Assembly (NCBI GenBank): GCA_033239125.1
Contig: BSWB01000004.1
Coordinates: forward strand, 124,071,235 to 124,135,234
Reading direction: 5' to 3'
Length of the DNA stretch: 64,000 nucleotides
Source: Fagopyrum homotropicum
Taxonomy: Eukaryota > Streptophyta > Magnoliopsida > Caryophyllales > Polygonaceae
This document shows positions 21,854 through 33,194 of this stretch, piece by piece. The notes beneath the pieces are model-generated. The model saw only the letters and a list, made by a program, of their open reading frames with translations, made no database searches and was not told the DNA's origin. Within the stretch, counting starts at the first letter, position 1; the number at the start of each line of letters is the position of its first letter. The position numbers and the translations under genes are program-made.

Positions 21854-22480
21854 TGATGACGTGATTTATGACGTTAGTTTAGGCACTCATTTAGATAGTT
21901 TTTCCCGTTATTCATGCATGGTTTGGCATTAGTTCGTGACGTTTACGCTTAATTCATGCATATTGTCGAGATAGACGTCTACACGAGCTCTTGTCGGTTT
22001 TGTAGGTATTTTGGGGAGCTTTTGGAGCTTAATCGATACATTTGAGGATCATTCCTCGTGATGGCACACTTCCGGACTCATTAAGGAGCAAGCTAGGAGA
22101 AAGGAGAACACATAGGACCTTGTTGGTGCATGCCTTGCACCAACTCATGGCTTGATGATCCAAGGAGAGTTGAACAAGCATTTCCAAGGCCTAGAGGCCA
22201 GAACCACGCCCGTAATTTTAGCCGTGGTTTTCTCTGGACAGCTGTGACAGCTGTCCCACGATCTCCTTGCCCGACCCTTGCTCTTGGTAGAGAATATAAG
22301 TAGTCGTGCAGGGTGTTGCTAGGAGGGACTCCCACATTCTCTCGCACACACATCATTCCATTGGTGGATGGACTTGGAGAGGAAGAAAACTCTCTCATTT
22401 TAGGAAGAAGAAGAAGAACAACATCAAACTTAGAGTTTTTGGAGCTTTTGAGTGATTTTAGAGTGACCTTTGTTGAGAAC
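21854..22480 (+). repeat. LTR G: 5' portion of a B-like Athila LTR, interrupted by the A array
   Basis: Starts TGATGACGTGATTTATGAC, the same start as family B on - (TGATAACACGATTTATGAC), and shares the block with GAGATAGACGTCTACAC near 21970-21985. Carries CCACG...CCGTGG half-words at 22204-22240 and a TATAAG stretch near 22294. Cut at 22480 by L1; the rest should lie beyond the right end of the window. Confidence 0.8.
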
Positions 22481-24227
22481 TGTTCGCTCCAAACGGTGTG
22501 TGCAAGCTTTAAATTTATAACCCTAGATGTAAGCTTAAAACAAGGATGTTAACCCGCAGTGTACGGGTCAATCGTAGTAAAAAGCAAGGAATTCCAGGGG
22601 TCGATCACAGGGACTTAGTGAAACAAAGTCGGAATAGGTAAGCTTTGTAAATACTAACCACAAGAGCAATTAAAACAATCAAAGATGATAAAAGTCAATA
22701 AAGGAAATATGCAATTCTAGGGATTAAAGCATCTAGTTGTGGTTCCAACTCAAGATCTCAAGATAAGCGGACAAAGCTGAGGTTTTTGCATAGGGAAGGT
22801 GTTACTAAAGTGGAATAGATCACCGGGTAAGTCTCACTACTCACTAATCCCAAACCATAACTTCTATTATCGGGTAAGTCTCAAGGAATTAAGATAAAGA
22901 ACTATAACCTCAAACTAACACTCCAACTAAGGGAATAGAATCAACCTTTACCGGGTAAGTCTCAGGCTAACTCACAAAGATGGAATGAAAGCACACTCAA
23001 ACCCCAATAAAGGATAAACCTTTATTACCTACACTTATGATCTTAGGTAAACAAACTAAGGAATTACCGGGTAAGTCTCATCCTAAGCTTGCATTGAACC
23101 AGGAAAGGTGTAATAAGAATAGGATTTAGCAAACTCTAACACTTAACTCTCAGTTTCGGATCAGATAAGTAACCTCGGTTAGACAAATTCCACCCCGGCC
23201 GAGATGTTCATCGACTGAGCGAGATGCTTAGGGTTAAGGTTAAAGACTCGAACTTTCAGGGTCCTACTGTGATTAAGATTATTCTATCATTGTTTTTCCC
23301 ACAACCTTCAGCCAATCACCCTAGAATCAGACAAAGAGATTAGCCACTCATCATCATGAAAGTATTAATCAAGTATATGGGAAGAAAGAGAATAATTGAA
23401 CAAGAAAACCTTAAGAGAAAGGCTTCAATAACTGAATCAATTATCAAAACAACAAGCGTTCCTTGGATAGAAATCCAACAAGACAAAGAAGGGAATCTAA
23501 GATGATCTTACAAAAACCCTTCAAAAAGCTATAAATGCTATAAACTTTCTTCCTACAACCTTCAAAAAGGTTCTTCAAATCTCCCAACTGGAGTATGGCT
23601 GTTATGGTGTATTAGGTGTAAGCGAGGTGATAGCGGATGTCGGATTTGTGGGAAATCCGACCCTTTTTATAGGAAAATTACTCTCCAAAGATAAGATATC
23701 TTAGAAAGATCTCTTCCCAAAAAAAATAGGTAAAATATATGATCTAGCATATCTTCTTCCTTCCATGAGCCAAGCCCAAAAATATAAGATCCTCTTTCCA
23801 AAGATAAAAGATCTCAGCCAAGAATAAAATATTCTCGCCGCGTCCCAGGTGTTCGCCTCGGTCGAGTCGACTTCTCTGGATCACCTCGGTCGAGGTGACT
23901 CTGTAGTCAACCGAGGTGAGGTACAACTGAATGTGAAATCTCTCAAATCTGGTCCAAAGTGAATCTTCTAATCCATGGCTATGCTTCCTGGATGTTTCCT
24001 TATGTTCCTGAATGTAGCTCCAATGACTCCATAGCTCCTTTTGCTCCTTTTTGATGCAAAATGTGCCATTTTACCTACGATTACAACAAAACTAGGTGTA
24101 GACCTCAATTCCCGCAAAGGTAGATGAAATGGTAATATAATCACATAATATACATACAAACACGCACATTATTGAAGATAAAACGTCCAAACAAACCCCA
24201 AAATATAGACTATAATTCATGCTATCA
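22481..24227 (-). repeat. Family-A LTR L1
   Basis: 1747 bp, + strand TGTTCGCTCC...CATGCTATCA. TATAAAAAGG box on - at 23662-23671. Contains four ACCGGGTAAGTCTC-type motifs between about 22820 and 23090 and CCTCGGTCGAG dyads at 23857-23920. The most diverged of the six LTRs by eye. Confidence 0.9.
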
Positions 24228-24357
24228 AAATACCCCATACTTAGCCCTTGCTTGTCCCCAAGCAAGTTCCGCATAGAAAAGGCAAGATAGAATGGATTAT
24301 AAGTCAAGAAAATCAATGAAAAAGTTTTTCAAAAATATTTTTATGGTGTGCTACAAT
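24228..24357 (-). other. 130-bp remnant of family-A internal sequence between L1 and L2
   Basis: Holds only the PPT-proximal end of the internal region (CCCCATACTT at 24233-24242). Everything from PBS through env-like is gone between L1 and L2. Confidence 0.88.
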
Positions 24358-26113
24358 TGTTCTTTCCAAACGGTGTGTGCAAGCTTTAAATTTATAACCC
24401 TAGACGTAAGCTTAAAACAAGGATGCGAACCCGCAGTGTACGGGTCAATCGTAGTAAAAAGCAAGGAATTCCAGGGGTCGATCACAGGGACTTAGTGAAA
24501 CAAAGTCCAATTACGGTATGCTTAAGCAATCACTAACCACAAAGCAATTAAAACAATCAAAGATGATATAGAAGTCAATAAAGGAAATATGCAATTCTAG
24601 GGATTAAAGCATCTAGTTGTGGTTCCAACTCAAGTTCTAAAGCTAAGCGGACAAAGCTGAGGTTTTTGCATAGGGAAGGCGTTTCTAAAGTGGAATAGAT
24701 CACCGGGTAAGTCTCACTACTCACTAATCCTAAACCGTAACTCCTATTACCGGGTAAGTCTCAAGGAATTAAGATAAAGAACTATAACCTCAAACTAACA
24801 CACCATCTAAGGGAATAGAATCAACCTTTACCGGGTAAGTCTCAGGCTAACTCACAAAGATGGGATGAAAGCACACTCAAACCCAATAAAGGATAAACCT
24901 TTATTACCTATACTTATGATCTTAGGTAAACAAACAAAGGAATTACCGGGTAAGTCTCATCCTAGGCTTGCATTGAACCAGGAAAGGAGTAATAAGAATA
25001 GGATTTGGCAAACTCTAACACTTAACTCTCAGTTTCGGATCAGGAAAGTCACCTCGGTCAGCCAAATTCCACCCCGGCCGAGATGTTCATCGACTGAGCG
25101 AGATGCTTAGGGTTAAGGTTAAAGACTCGAACTTTTAGGGTCCTACTGTGATTAAGATCATTCTATCATTGTTTTTCCCACAACCTTCAGCTAATCACCC
25201 TAGAATCACACAAGGAAATTAGCCACTCATCATCATGAAAGCAATAATCAAATATATGGGAAGAAGGTGAATATTTGAACAAGAAGAATTTAAGGAAAAG
25301 ACTTCAATAACTGAATCAAATATCACAACAAAAGCGTTCCTTGGATATAAATCCAACAAAGGAAGACAACAAGGAAGGGAATCTAAGATAATCTTACAAA
25401 AACCCTTCAAAAAGCTATGAAAGCTATAGACTTCAATCTTCATTCAACCTTCAAAAAGGTTCTTCAAAATCTCCCAACAGGAGTATGGCTGCTGTGTGCT
25501 ATGCGTGATTTCCAACTGTATGCGGATGTCGGATTTGTGGGAAATCCAACCCTTTTTATAGGAAAATAACTCTCCAAAGATAATATATCTTAGAAAGATC
25601 TCTTCCCATTAATATAGGTAAAATATAGGATCTGAATTATCTTCTTCCTTCCAGAAGCCAAGCCAGAAAATATAAGATCTCTTTTCAAAGATAAAAGATC
25701 TCAGCCAAGAATAAAATATTCTCGCCGCGTCCCAGGTGTTCGCCTCGGTCGAGTCGACTTCTCTGGATCACCTCGGTCGAGATGAATCTGTGGTCAACCG
25801 AGGTGAGTCACGACTGAGTGTGAAATCTCTCAAATTTGGTCCAAAGTGAATCCTAAATCCATAGCTATGCTTCCTGGATGGTTCCTTATGTTCCTGGATG
25901 TAGCTCCAATGACTCCATAGCTCCTTTTGCTCCTTTTTGATGCAAAACGTGCCATTTTACCTATGATTACAACAAAACTAGGTGTAGACCTCAATTCTTG
26001 CAAAGGTAGATGAAATGGTGATATAATCACATATTATTCATACAAACATGCAGATTATGAAAGATAAAACATCCAAACAAACCCTAAAATATAGACTATA
26101 ATTCATGCTATCA
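24358..26113 (-). repeat. Family-A LTR L2 (3' LTR of E2)
   Basis: 1756 bp. CCCGCAGTGTACGGG at 24430-24444; four ACCGGGTAAGTCTC motifs at 24702, 24749, 24830 and 24945; TATAAAAAGG on - at 25551-25560; CCTCGGTCGAG dyads at 25742-25806. Its outer end starts TGTTCTTTCC instead of TGTTCGCTCC. Confidence 0.9.
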
Positions 26114-27587
26114 AAATACCCCATACTTAGCCCTTGCTTGTCCCCAAGCAAGTTCCGCATATAAAAGACAAGATAGAATGGATTATAAGTCAAGAAAATC
26201 AATGAAAATTCTTTCAAAAACATTTTCATGGTGTGCAACAATCATAGATCACTCTAAGAGAATACTTCATGGAATTAAAAATCAAAATATGATTAAAACA
26301 TTTTATAAATATAGAAAAGTTGTTCATCTTTGCATAAAATCATAGAATGCATAATAAGTCATAATTATCAAAATTAATCATGTATAATCCAGTTTAAACC
26401 GCTAAGTCAATCAACAAGCTCGAGGTCTCAAGGGCTTCCCAAAAGAAAGGTCAAGAAACGTGTAGGGTAGGGATGTATGTAAGGTAATGTGGTGCTAGAA
26501 TCCGGGAAAAGGATGAACTTCACTTGCACTTTGACTTGCAACATCTACCACCAATAAGCTTTGCTTATTTCACACTTTTTCTTTTTACTTTACTTTTTGG
26601 GATGCATGGACAGAGGTGCACAATAACCGAAGCCTAGGAAATCAGCAATCATCAATTTCTTGAGATGCATCAAACCCTTGATGCACATACCATGACCCGT
26701 TAGGAATATCGCTCAATCCGACTTTGGCAAGACACAAACACCCGGCTATGTGAATGGTGTCGAGTTACTCATCTTCATGATTGACTTCCCCAAACCTAAG
26801 ATTACTTTCTAACACTTTCACTTCCAGCCAACTTCTCAACTTTAACTTCACTTGCTTTCACCACTTTGCTTGCTTCCAAATTCCCGGATAGGTAAAGGGA
26901 GGCAAAAATGTATATGAGGGGCTAAGCATGATCAAGAAGAAGAAGAGAGAAGAATGAATTGCCTTGGTCTTTCCAGGAAGAAAGTGAGAAAACTTATCTT
27001 GCGGTGTCAACCTTCAAATTCAACATAATTTGGATAAAAACAAATTATTAAACATGCCAATAATTTCAAACAAAGCATTTAGCAACTTAAACATATTATA
27101 AAACCTTTCAAACACATAAAGAATTTAAAACCAGTCAGTAACAAGATCTTCACTGAGATCATATCCAGATAAGAAGCACAAAAATCGTTTTCGAAAACTC
27201 TCAACTAACCCACCTCGGTCGAGGTATTCTTAGGTCAACCGAGGTGAAACGCCTCGTTCGGCCAGAACTGCCCCGGTCGAGGTCCAAAAAATTTTTTTAA
27301 AAAACCAGTTTCCTTTCAGTTGCGACGTTTTTCTCAATCAAATAACCTGTAAGTATGCATGTAATCTCAGATAAACACATAGATGCAAAAGTGAAGTGTA
27401 AATATAGATAAATATCCGGTCAAATAGTGTCATACATCAAATAAGTGTCAAATACATCAAATAAACACCCCATACTTGGGACACACTGTCCCAGTGGGTC
27501 AAAATAAGTCTAAGAAATAAAGTACTCACCGGATAAATAGCTGAACTGCATAAAAATAAGAAAGAAAATCCTGCAGCTCTCAAGAAT
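26114..27587 (-). other. 3' noncoding region of E2
   Basis: No gene. CCCCATACTT at 26119-26128 (PPT side) and again at 27468-27477; conserved noncoding block at 26698-26797; CCTCGGTCGAGG words at 27212-27285. Confidence 0.8.
26698..26797 (-). other. Conserved noncoding block, E2 copy
   Basis: Reverse complement is nearly the same as 1407-1507 of element C. See that entry for the comparison. Confidence 0.75.
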
Positions 27588-28040
27588 CCTGATCCGGTGG
27601 TGGTGGTGGTGGCACGTACGGATACTGAGACGGGTCGAATGGATAACCCATAGCCTGATGGAACTGGATCTCCATCATCCTGCGCTGATAGTGTTGTCCC
27701 TCGAGCATCTGATGAGTCCAGCTGTCAATCTGTCAGTGCTGGGCAGCAAATCTCTCATGCATGTCCACAGTAAGGGCAGCATAAGAGTTTATCATCTGAT
27801 CCGTCAGATCATCGATCCGACGATGAGCCTCTGGATCTCTATGATGGCGTGTCCTACGCCTAGCAGGTCTAGCAGGCGATGCAGTAGGTGCAGGCTCAGT
27901 ATCCTCATCATCCAGATCTATAACTTGTGCGCTCGTCCCTGCAGTATCCGTCCTTGTATCCATCGGGACTCCACCCTCTCTCTCATCAACTGCCTCCTCA
28001 TCATCTGCCTCCTCCTCAGCTGGGGCAGCTGATGCCTCTC
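27588..28040 (-). pseudogene. E2 env-like/ORF-1 remnant, C-terminal part
   Basis: Same Asp/Glu-rich and Arg/His-rich regions (GGVPMDTRTDTAG, HRRIDDLTDQM) and the proline tail as in U1, U2 and E1. A TGA near 27733 replaces an Arg codon present in E1, and the N-terminal half is lost in a deletion whose junction is near 28038 at a CCTC/CTCGTT match. Confidence 0.8.
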
Positions 28041-31000
28041 TCGTTCGGCCGAATCGGTTCGATTTTCTTGCAGATCGATGATGCACTGGGATCCCCTAAG
28101 CCTTAATCGCAGTTTGGAGACCGAAATCTTCGAAAACGAGCAAGAATCAGAGAAGCGAGGTGAAACTGTCGCCGCGGTCGAGGGAGAAGAGTAAAGTGAG
28201 GAGAGAGAAATCTTCGCCCCTTTTATACCCTTTTCTGGAACTGTTGTCACCTCGGTCGAGATCTCGACCTGTCCACTAGTTTGAGGGTGATAAGGGGTTG
28301 ATACCTTGTGGGTTACCCCATACTTCGATAGAAGTGCCTTGAACTTCCGGTTGATGAAATGTGTTCCTCCATCGCTGATGATGATGCGTGGAGTTCCAAA
28401 CCGTGGAAAGATGGTTCTATTTAATAACTTCACAACCACCTTGGCGTCGTTAGTGGGAGAAGCAATGGCTTCAACCCATCTAGAGACGTAATCAACCACA
28501 AGAAGAATATAGAGGTTTCCTCCGGAGGATGGGAAAGGTCCCATGAAGTCTATCCCCCACACATCAAAGATTTCCACCTCATGGATGTTGTTAAGTGGCA
28601 TCTCGTTTCTCCTTGATAAATTTCCTGTTCTTTGGCATGCATCACAAGAGATAACAAACGATTGTACATCCTTAAATAATGTAGGCCAAAAGAAACCGGA
28701 ACGTAATACCTTAGCGCATGTTTTATCGGTGCTAGCATGTCCTCCACAAGGAAGTGAATGGCAATGCCGTATAACGCTATTAACTTCATCTTCCGGAATG
28801 CACCTTCGAAGCATCCCATCCGGTCCGCGCTTGAATAGCAGCGGCTCGTCCCAGTAGTAATGTCGTACTTCTTTGAAAAATCTCTTATTTTGAGAGTACG
28901 TCAATCCGGGCGGTACTTCCTGGCAAACAAGATAATTCACAATATCAGCATACCAAGGTCCTTTATTATCAGAAAGCTGGTGGATAGAATGTTCCACCAA
29001 CTGAGGATGAATGTCAGAGAAGGGAGTAAGAAGTTTGTTATTCTCAACAGTCTCAGTTGACATCATCTCGCCATCGACCTCGGTCGAGGTGCAGAGGCGT
29101 TGACCGAGATGTTCTTCAGTCGCCTCGCTCAGTCCAGAAAGTGCCTCGGTCGAGGTACTGCAACTGGGACCGAAACTGGAGATCTTCGTCTCCTGGATTA
29201 GCTTCTCAGTTTTAGCTCCTGGATCCTCTTCCAGTGCTTTTAAGCTCCGTATATCTGCATCACAAGAAGCATCTATACCTTCCTCCATTAAACTGAAGCT
29301 AATAACTCTTTTGAGTGGATCGTTAGTAAGGATAGAGCTCACCAATTCTCTTGATTCTTCTTCATCGTAGATGTTGAAGATATCATCAGTTAGCTGCTCC
29401 CCTTTCATGGCTACAAGTAATGCGAACTCCACCTCATCGCTGCCAATGTTGAATTTCAGCTTGGCGTTCTTGCAATCCACGTTGCAACCCGAAGTTGCTA
29501 GAAATGGCCTCCCGAGAATAATAGGAACAGGATAATATGCGTGAATGTCAAGTACAACAAAATCTATAGGTAGATAGAAGTTACCTAACTTGACCGGAAC
29601 GTCCTCCAAGATGCCCACGGGATGGGTGATGGAGCGATCCGCCATATAAAGTCGAATCTTGACCGGTTTGGGCTCTCCAAGTCCGATCTTCACACATAGC
29701 TCCAGTGGGATGATGCTCACGCTGGCTCCTAGATCACAAAGGGCTTCACAAGTGACATCCCCAACTTGAATGGGAATGCAAAATGAGCCGGGATCTCTCA
29801 ATTTAGGTGGCATCTTCTCCTTCATGATTTGAATGAGCTCCGAGGATTTAGATGTCATCCTAACTTCACCAAAATCTTCCAGTTTCCTCTTCCTTGATAG
29901 GATCTCCTTCAAGAACTTCCCATAGGCGGGCATTCCTAGAATAGCATCAAGGAAAGGAATGTTAATGTGCAGTTTATTCATCAAGTCAAGGAACTTACCA
30001 AAGTGCTTGTCTAGATGTGCTCTGGCCCTTGACTGGGGGAATGGAAGTGGTGGTCTGTATGCAGGGGGTGGAACATAAACTTCAGTTTTCCCCTCCGCTT
30101 TTTGTGGCTCCACCTCGGTTGGCATCTCGGTCAAAGTGTTCTTCGACTGCATCTGGACCGAGGTGGTCTTCGTCGGTACTGGCACCGACCGAGGCACTGG
30201 ATCTGCAGTTTTCAGTCCACTCCTCGTAGTTATGGCCATGATCTGGCCCTTAGGGTTGCTCTCCGTCCTTGCTGGAAGCTTCCCTGGATCTCTTGGCGCT
30301 TCATTCGCCCTACTTGCTAGTTGTGGTTCAAAGGCTTTTTGGGCCTTCGAAAATGAAGTCATAGAAGTCTCCATAGCGTTGAGCTTCATCAAGATAGCCT
30401 CCAGAACTGCGTCTTTCTTTTCTGGCTGAGACGAACTTGATCCTTGCCCCTGGCTTTTTAATGGAGTAGAAGAAGAAGGGGAAGAGAGGAAAGGGTTAGA
30501 GGAATTGTTAGAGTTGGAGTTTGAATGATTGTTACCAGAATTTTGGTTGTTCGCCCTCCAGTTATTGCTATTGGATCCTCTATTGTTGTTGTTGTAATTG
30601 TTGTTCCGGGAACCGTTGTTGTTGTTACGGTATCCGTTGTTGTTGTTGTTCCTTTGTCCTTGCTCTTCTTTCTTGTTTTGAGCAACCAAGAGTTCCTTCA
30701 ATTGCTTCACGTCATTCTTCAAAGACGTGAGTTGATTGTTGTTGGGCTGAGTTTCTTGGAAGTTAACTCTTTTAACTCCACCCTCAGCTCCTTGGTGGGT
30801 GTATTTCTCCATGTACAAAGCTTGCTTCTCGATGAAGTCCCAAGCTTCGTCAATCGCCATGTCCATAAAGGTACCGGCGGAGAGTAGTTGGAGATTGAAC
30901 TGGGTGCTTCCGTCCAGTCCCTTGAAGTATATCTCCAATAACTCTAACTTTGGAATCCAATGATGTGGGCAATCCAAAAGAATGTCCTTGAACCGCTCCC

Positions 31001-31316
31001 ATGACTTGGACAAGCTCTCCTTGTCCTTCATAATGAAAGTGTTGATCTTCCCTCTCATTTCAGCGGTCTTTGAGGGGGGAAAGAATTTGGTCAGGAATTC
31101 CGTCATCATCTCCTCCCATGTGCTAATTTTTCCTGGAGGAAGAGATTGATACCAAGTAAGAGCTCTATCTTTTAAAGAAAAGTAAAAAGGTCTTAGCTTG
31201 TAGTTATTATTTTCGATCCTCGGAGGTCTCAAGGTCTCCATCAAGATCTCATAGTTTTGAAGATGTTGATGTGGTGATTCCTTCTCTAGCCCTCCGAATT
31301 GGCATTGGCGAATCAT
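27918..31316 (-). CDS. E2 Gag-protease-integrase open frame lacking RT and RNase H
   Basis: 1132 codons without a stop. Order: Gag (from MIRQCQFGG, cut at its start by element B), an Asn-rich basic linker around 30530-30670, aspartic protease (CDLGASVSIIP at about 29711-29735), a variable linker, then integrase: HHCC region, GIDFMGPF, IISDGGTHF, GQVEIS. The sequence passes from the protease linker (ending near DIHPQLVEHSIHQLS) straight to WYADIVNYLVC, which in element B lies after RNase H. RT and RNase H (about 510 residues in B) are absent with the frame kept. Real element coding ends near 28256; the last 114 or so codons read into noncoding sequence fused by a deletion. Would give particle, protease and integrase functions but no DNA synthesis. 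Confidence 0.85.
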   Translation of the reverse strand: MIRQCQFGGLEKESPHQHLQNYEILMETLRPPRIENNNYKLRPFYFSLKDRALTWYQSLPPGKISTWEEMMTEFLTKFFPPSKTAEMRGKINTFIMKDKESLSKSWERFKDILLDCPHHWIPKLELLEIYFKGLDGSTQFNLQLLSAGTFMDMAIDEAWDFIEKQALYMEKYTHQGAEGGVKRVNFQETQPNNNQLTSLKNDVKQLKELLVAQNKKEEQGQRNNNNNGYRNNNNGSRNNNYNNNNRGSNSNNWRANNQNSGNNHSNSNSNNSSNPFLSSPSSSTPLKSQGQGSSSSQPEKKDAVLEAILMKLNAMETSMTSFSKAQKAFEPQLASRANEAPRDPGKLPARTESNPKGQIMAITTRSGLKTADPVPRSVPVPTKTTSVQMQSKNTLTEMPTEVEPQKAEGKTEVYVPPPAYRPPLPFPQSRARAHLDKHFGKFLDLMNKLHINIPFLDAILGMPAYGKFLKEILSRKRKLEDFGEVRMTSKSSELIQIMKEKMPPKLRDPGSFCIPIQVGDVTCEALCDLGASVSIIPLELCVKIGLGEPKPVKIRLYMADRSITHPVGILEDVPVKLGNFYLPIDFVVLDIHAYYPVPIILGRPFLATSGCNVDCKNAKLKFNIGSDEVEFALLVAMKGEQLTDDIFNIYDEEESRELVSSILTNDPLKRVISFSLMEEGIDASCDADIRSLKALEEDPGAKTEKLIQETKISSFGPSCSTSTEALSGLSEATEEHLGQRLCTSTEVDGEMMSTETVENNKLLTPFSDIHPQLVEHSIHQLSDNKGPWYADIVNYLVCQEVPPGLTYSQNKRFFKEVRHYYWDEPLLFKRGPDGMLRRCIPEDEVNSVIRHCHSLPCGGHASTDKTCAKVLRSGFFWPTLFKDVQSFVISCDACQRTGNLSRRNEMPLNNIHEVEIFDVWGIDFMGPFPSSGGNLYILLVVDYVSRWVEAIASPTNDAKVVVKLLNRTIFPRFGTPRIIISDGGTHFINRKFKALLSKYGVTHKVSTPYHPQTSGQVEISTEVTTVPEKGIKGAKISLSSLYSSPSTAATVSPRFSDSCSFSKISVSKLRLRLRGSQCIIDLQENRTDSAERERHQLPQLRRRQMMRRQLMRERVESRWIQGRILQGRAHKL

Positions 31317-31357
31317 GGATAGAACTTGCGGTCGAAGTTCATAGTCATGGTCCGCTG

Positions 31358-31362
31358 GATCT
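31358..31362. repeat. Target site duplication of element B, left copy (GATCT)
   Basis: GATCT before TGTTACG at 31363; second copy at 42585-42589. The undisturbed site is seen in E1 (CTGGATCTCCTAG, 62714-62726). Confidence 0.95.
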
Positions 31363-33194
31363 TGTTACGCTAAGATCGTGATGTGCAAATGGGTTTTAAA
31401 TTTATAACTCGAACTAATTCCTAACTACCTAACGAAACCCGCAGTGTACGGGATGTTTGTAGAAGGGTTAGTATTCCGAGGTCGAACACAAAGACTAAGG
31501 TGAAATTGATTCGAATTGTGATTGAATTTAGTAAAGATCTAGGTTGAAAGAAAAGAAGGAAATAAAGAAAAGAAAATCTCAAATGTTTTTGGTTGGTTTT
31601 TGGTGATCGATCAAAGATCACAATTCATGCAAAGTAAACAATCAAACTAAGCTAAGAATTAACACGAATAGACAAGCTAAACAAGATAATGATCAAGGAA
31701 AGAAAAGACGGATTCTAGGGATTGGAAGTTCCGGTTATGGCATAGGACTCAAGTTATCTATTTATTCCTTGGACTAACTATGATATGTTGGGATTAAGTG
31801 TTTCTAAATTGGGATCAATTACCGGGTAGGTCTCATGTCCAACTAGTCCACTCCTAAGGTCTCATTACCGGGTAAGTCTCTAAGTACCTAAGGATAGGAA
31901 TTATACACAAACCGGATTGTTAATTAGGAGTCTAACCTATCCTTACCGGGTAAGTCTTGGAAAGGAAAGTCCTAAACAACTATCCTAGCACACCTAATCC
32001 AATGGCGGCTTATTAGGCTCACCACTACCTAAGGTTTGTTATCTTGGAATCTAAGAGCAAGGATTACCGGGTAAGTCTCTCCTAGCACTTAGTTACTACA
32101 CTAGGTTACCCTAGGGTAAGTTAAACTTCAACAAACACTTAGGATTTTAACATTCTATAGATCTAAGGCAAGATCCTTCGAACCAGGGAAAATCACGGTT
32201 TGTTCTACCTAAACCACGGCCGTGGTCAGACAAGAACTACCCGTGATTTCTAACAGCAGCTACGTTCATAACACAAGTCATCCAAGGGTAAATCTAAGTC
32301 CGTCCTATCATAGCCCTAGCCATAACCATCCCTTCTTTACCCTAGAACCACATCAATTTAGCCTACAACGTTCATGATAGAAATCGAAACAAACAAACAT
32401 AAAATCATAACATCCATTGCAAGATAATGAAGGAAAAGAGATGGACAAGTGAACTAAAACAAAACCAAACTGAAAATAGAATTAGAACAACTTACAATCC
32501 TTCCAAAGGAAGGTTCAATGATTCATACAACTCTTAGAAATAAAATCCGGAACTCTTCACTACAAAACTATCAAGTGTGGTGATGGTGTGTGTTCTTCTC
32601 GTCCTCTTCAATGTAGTTCTTCTTGTCCTCTTTGACACTTTCCTTCCTAGAAAAACTTCTTGTTGAGAGAATATTTCTTGTTAGAGAGAAATGGATAATG
32701 GATGAGCTGCTCCCCCAACTCCTAGCTGCCTCTCACAGCCCATGAAGGACCACTTTTATAACAAACTTGCATGAGCTGGCCATGAGAGTCGTGGCACAGC
32801 TGTCACAAGAATTTGGCAAAATCCACGGTTGATTCCACGGCCGTGGAGTGTCAGAGAACCGTGATTCTGTGCAGAAACTTCGCCTTGGATCATTAAGCTG
32901 TGGTTTGGTGCATGGCAAGTGTTGGCAAGGCTCCCCGAGTCCTCCTTAGCCTTTAACTTGTGTCCTAATGAGTCCGAGGGTATGTCATCTAGATGAACGA
33001 TCCTCAAACGTGTCGTTTTGCTCCTAAATCTCCCAAAATACCTATAAAACGCGCACAAGTCCGTGTAGACGTCTATCTCGGCAAAATACATGAATTGAGT
33101 GCAAAATGTCGTGAACTAGTGCTAAACTATGCATGAATGAGTGAGAAATCTATCTAAATGATTACCTAAAACTAAGTCATAAATCGTGTTATCA
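31363..33194 (-). repeat. Element B 3' LTR
   Basis: + strand TGTTACGCTA...GTGTTATCA. TATAAAAG on - at 32753-32760. Four ACCGGGTAAGTCT-type motifs (31822, 31868, 31945, 32066). CCACGGCCGTGG at about 32214 and 32836, each with flanking half-words. Confidence 0.93.

Noticed and set aside
24702..24958. Regular short repeats as a CRISPR-like array
   Set aside because: Spacing is uneven, the context is a plant LTR and the motif recurs in all LTR copies.
27918..28256. C-terminal tail of the 1132-codon E2 frame as a novel domain
   Set aside because: It is a read-through into noncoding spacer and out-of-frame env-like DNA after a deletion join, not a conserved domain.
30521..30887. Valine- and cysteine-rich + strand frames opposite gag
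   Set aside because: Complement of AAC-repeat codons for the Asn-rich Gag linker.
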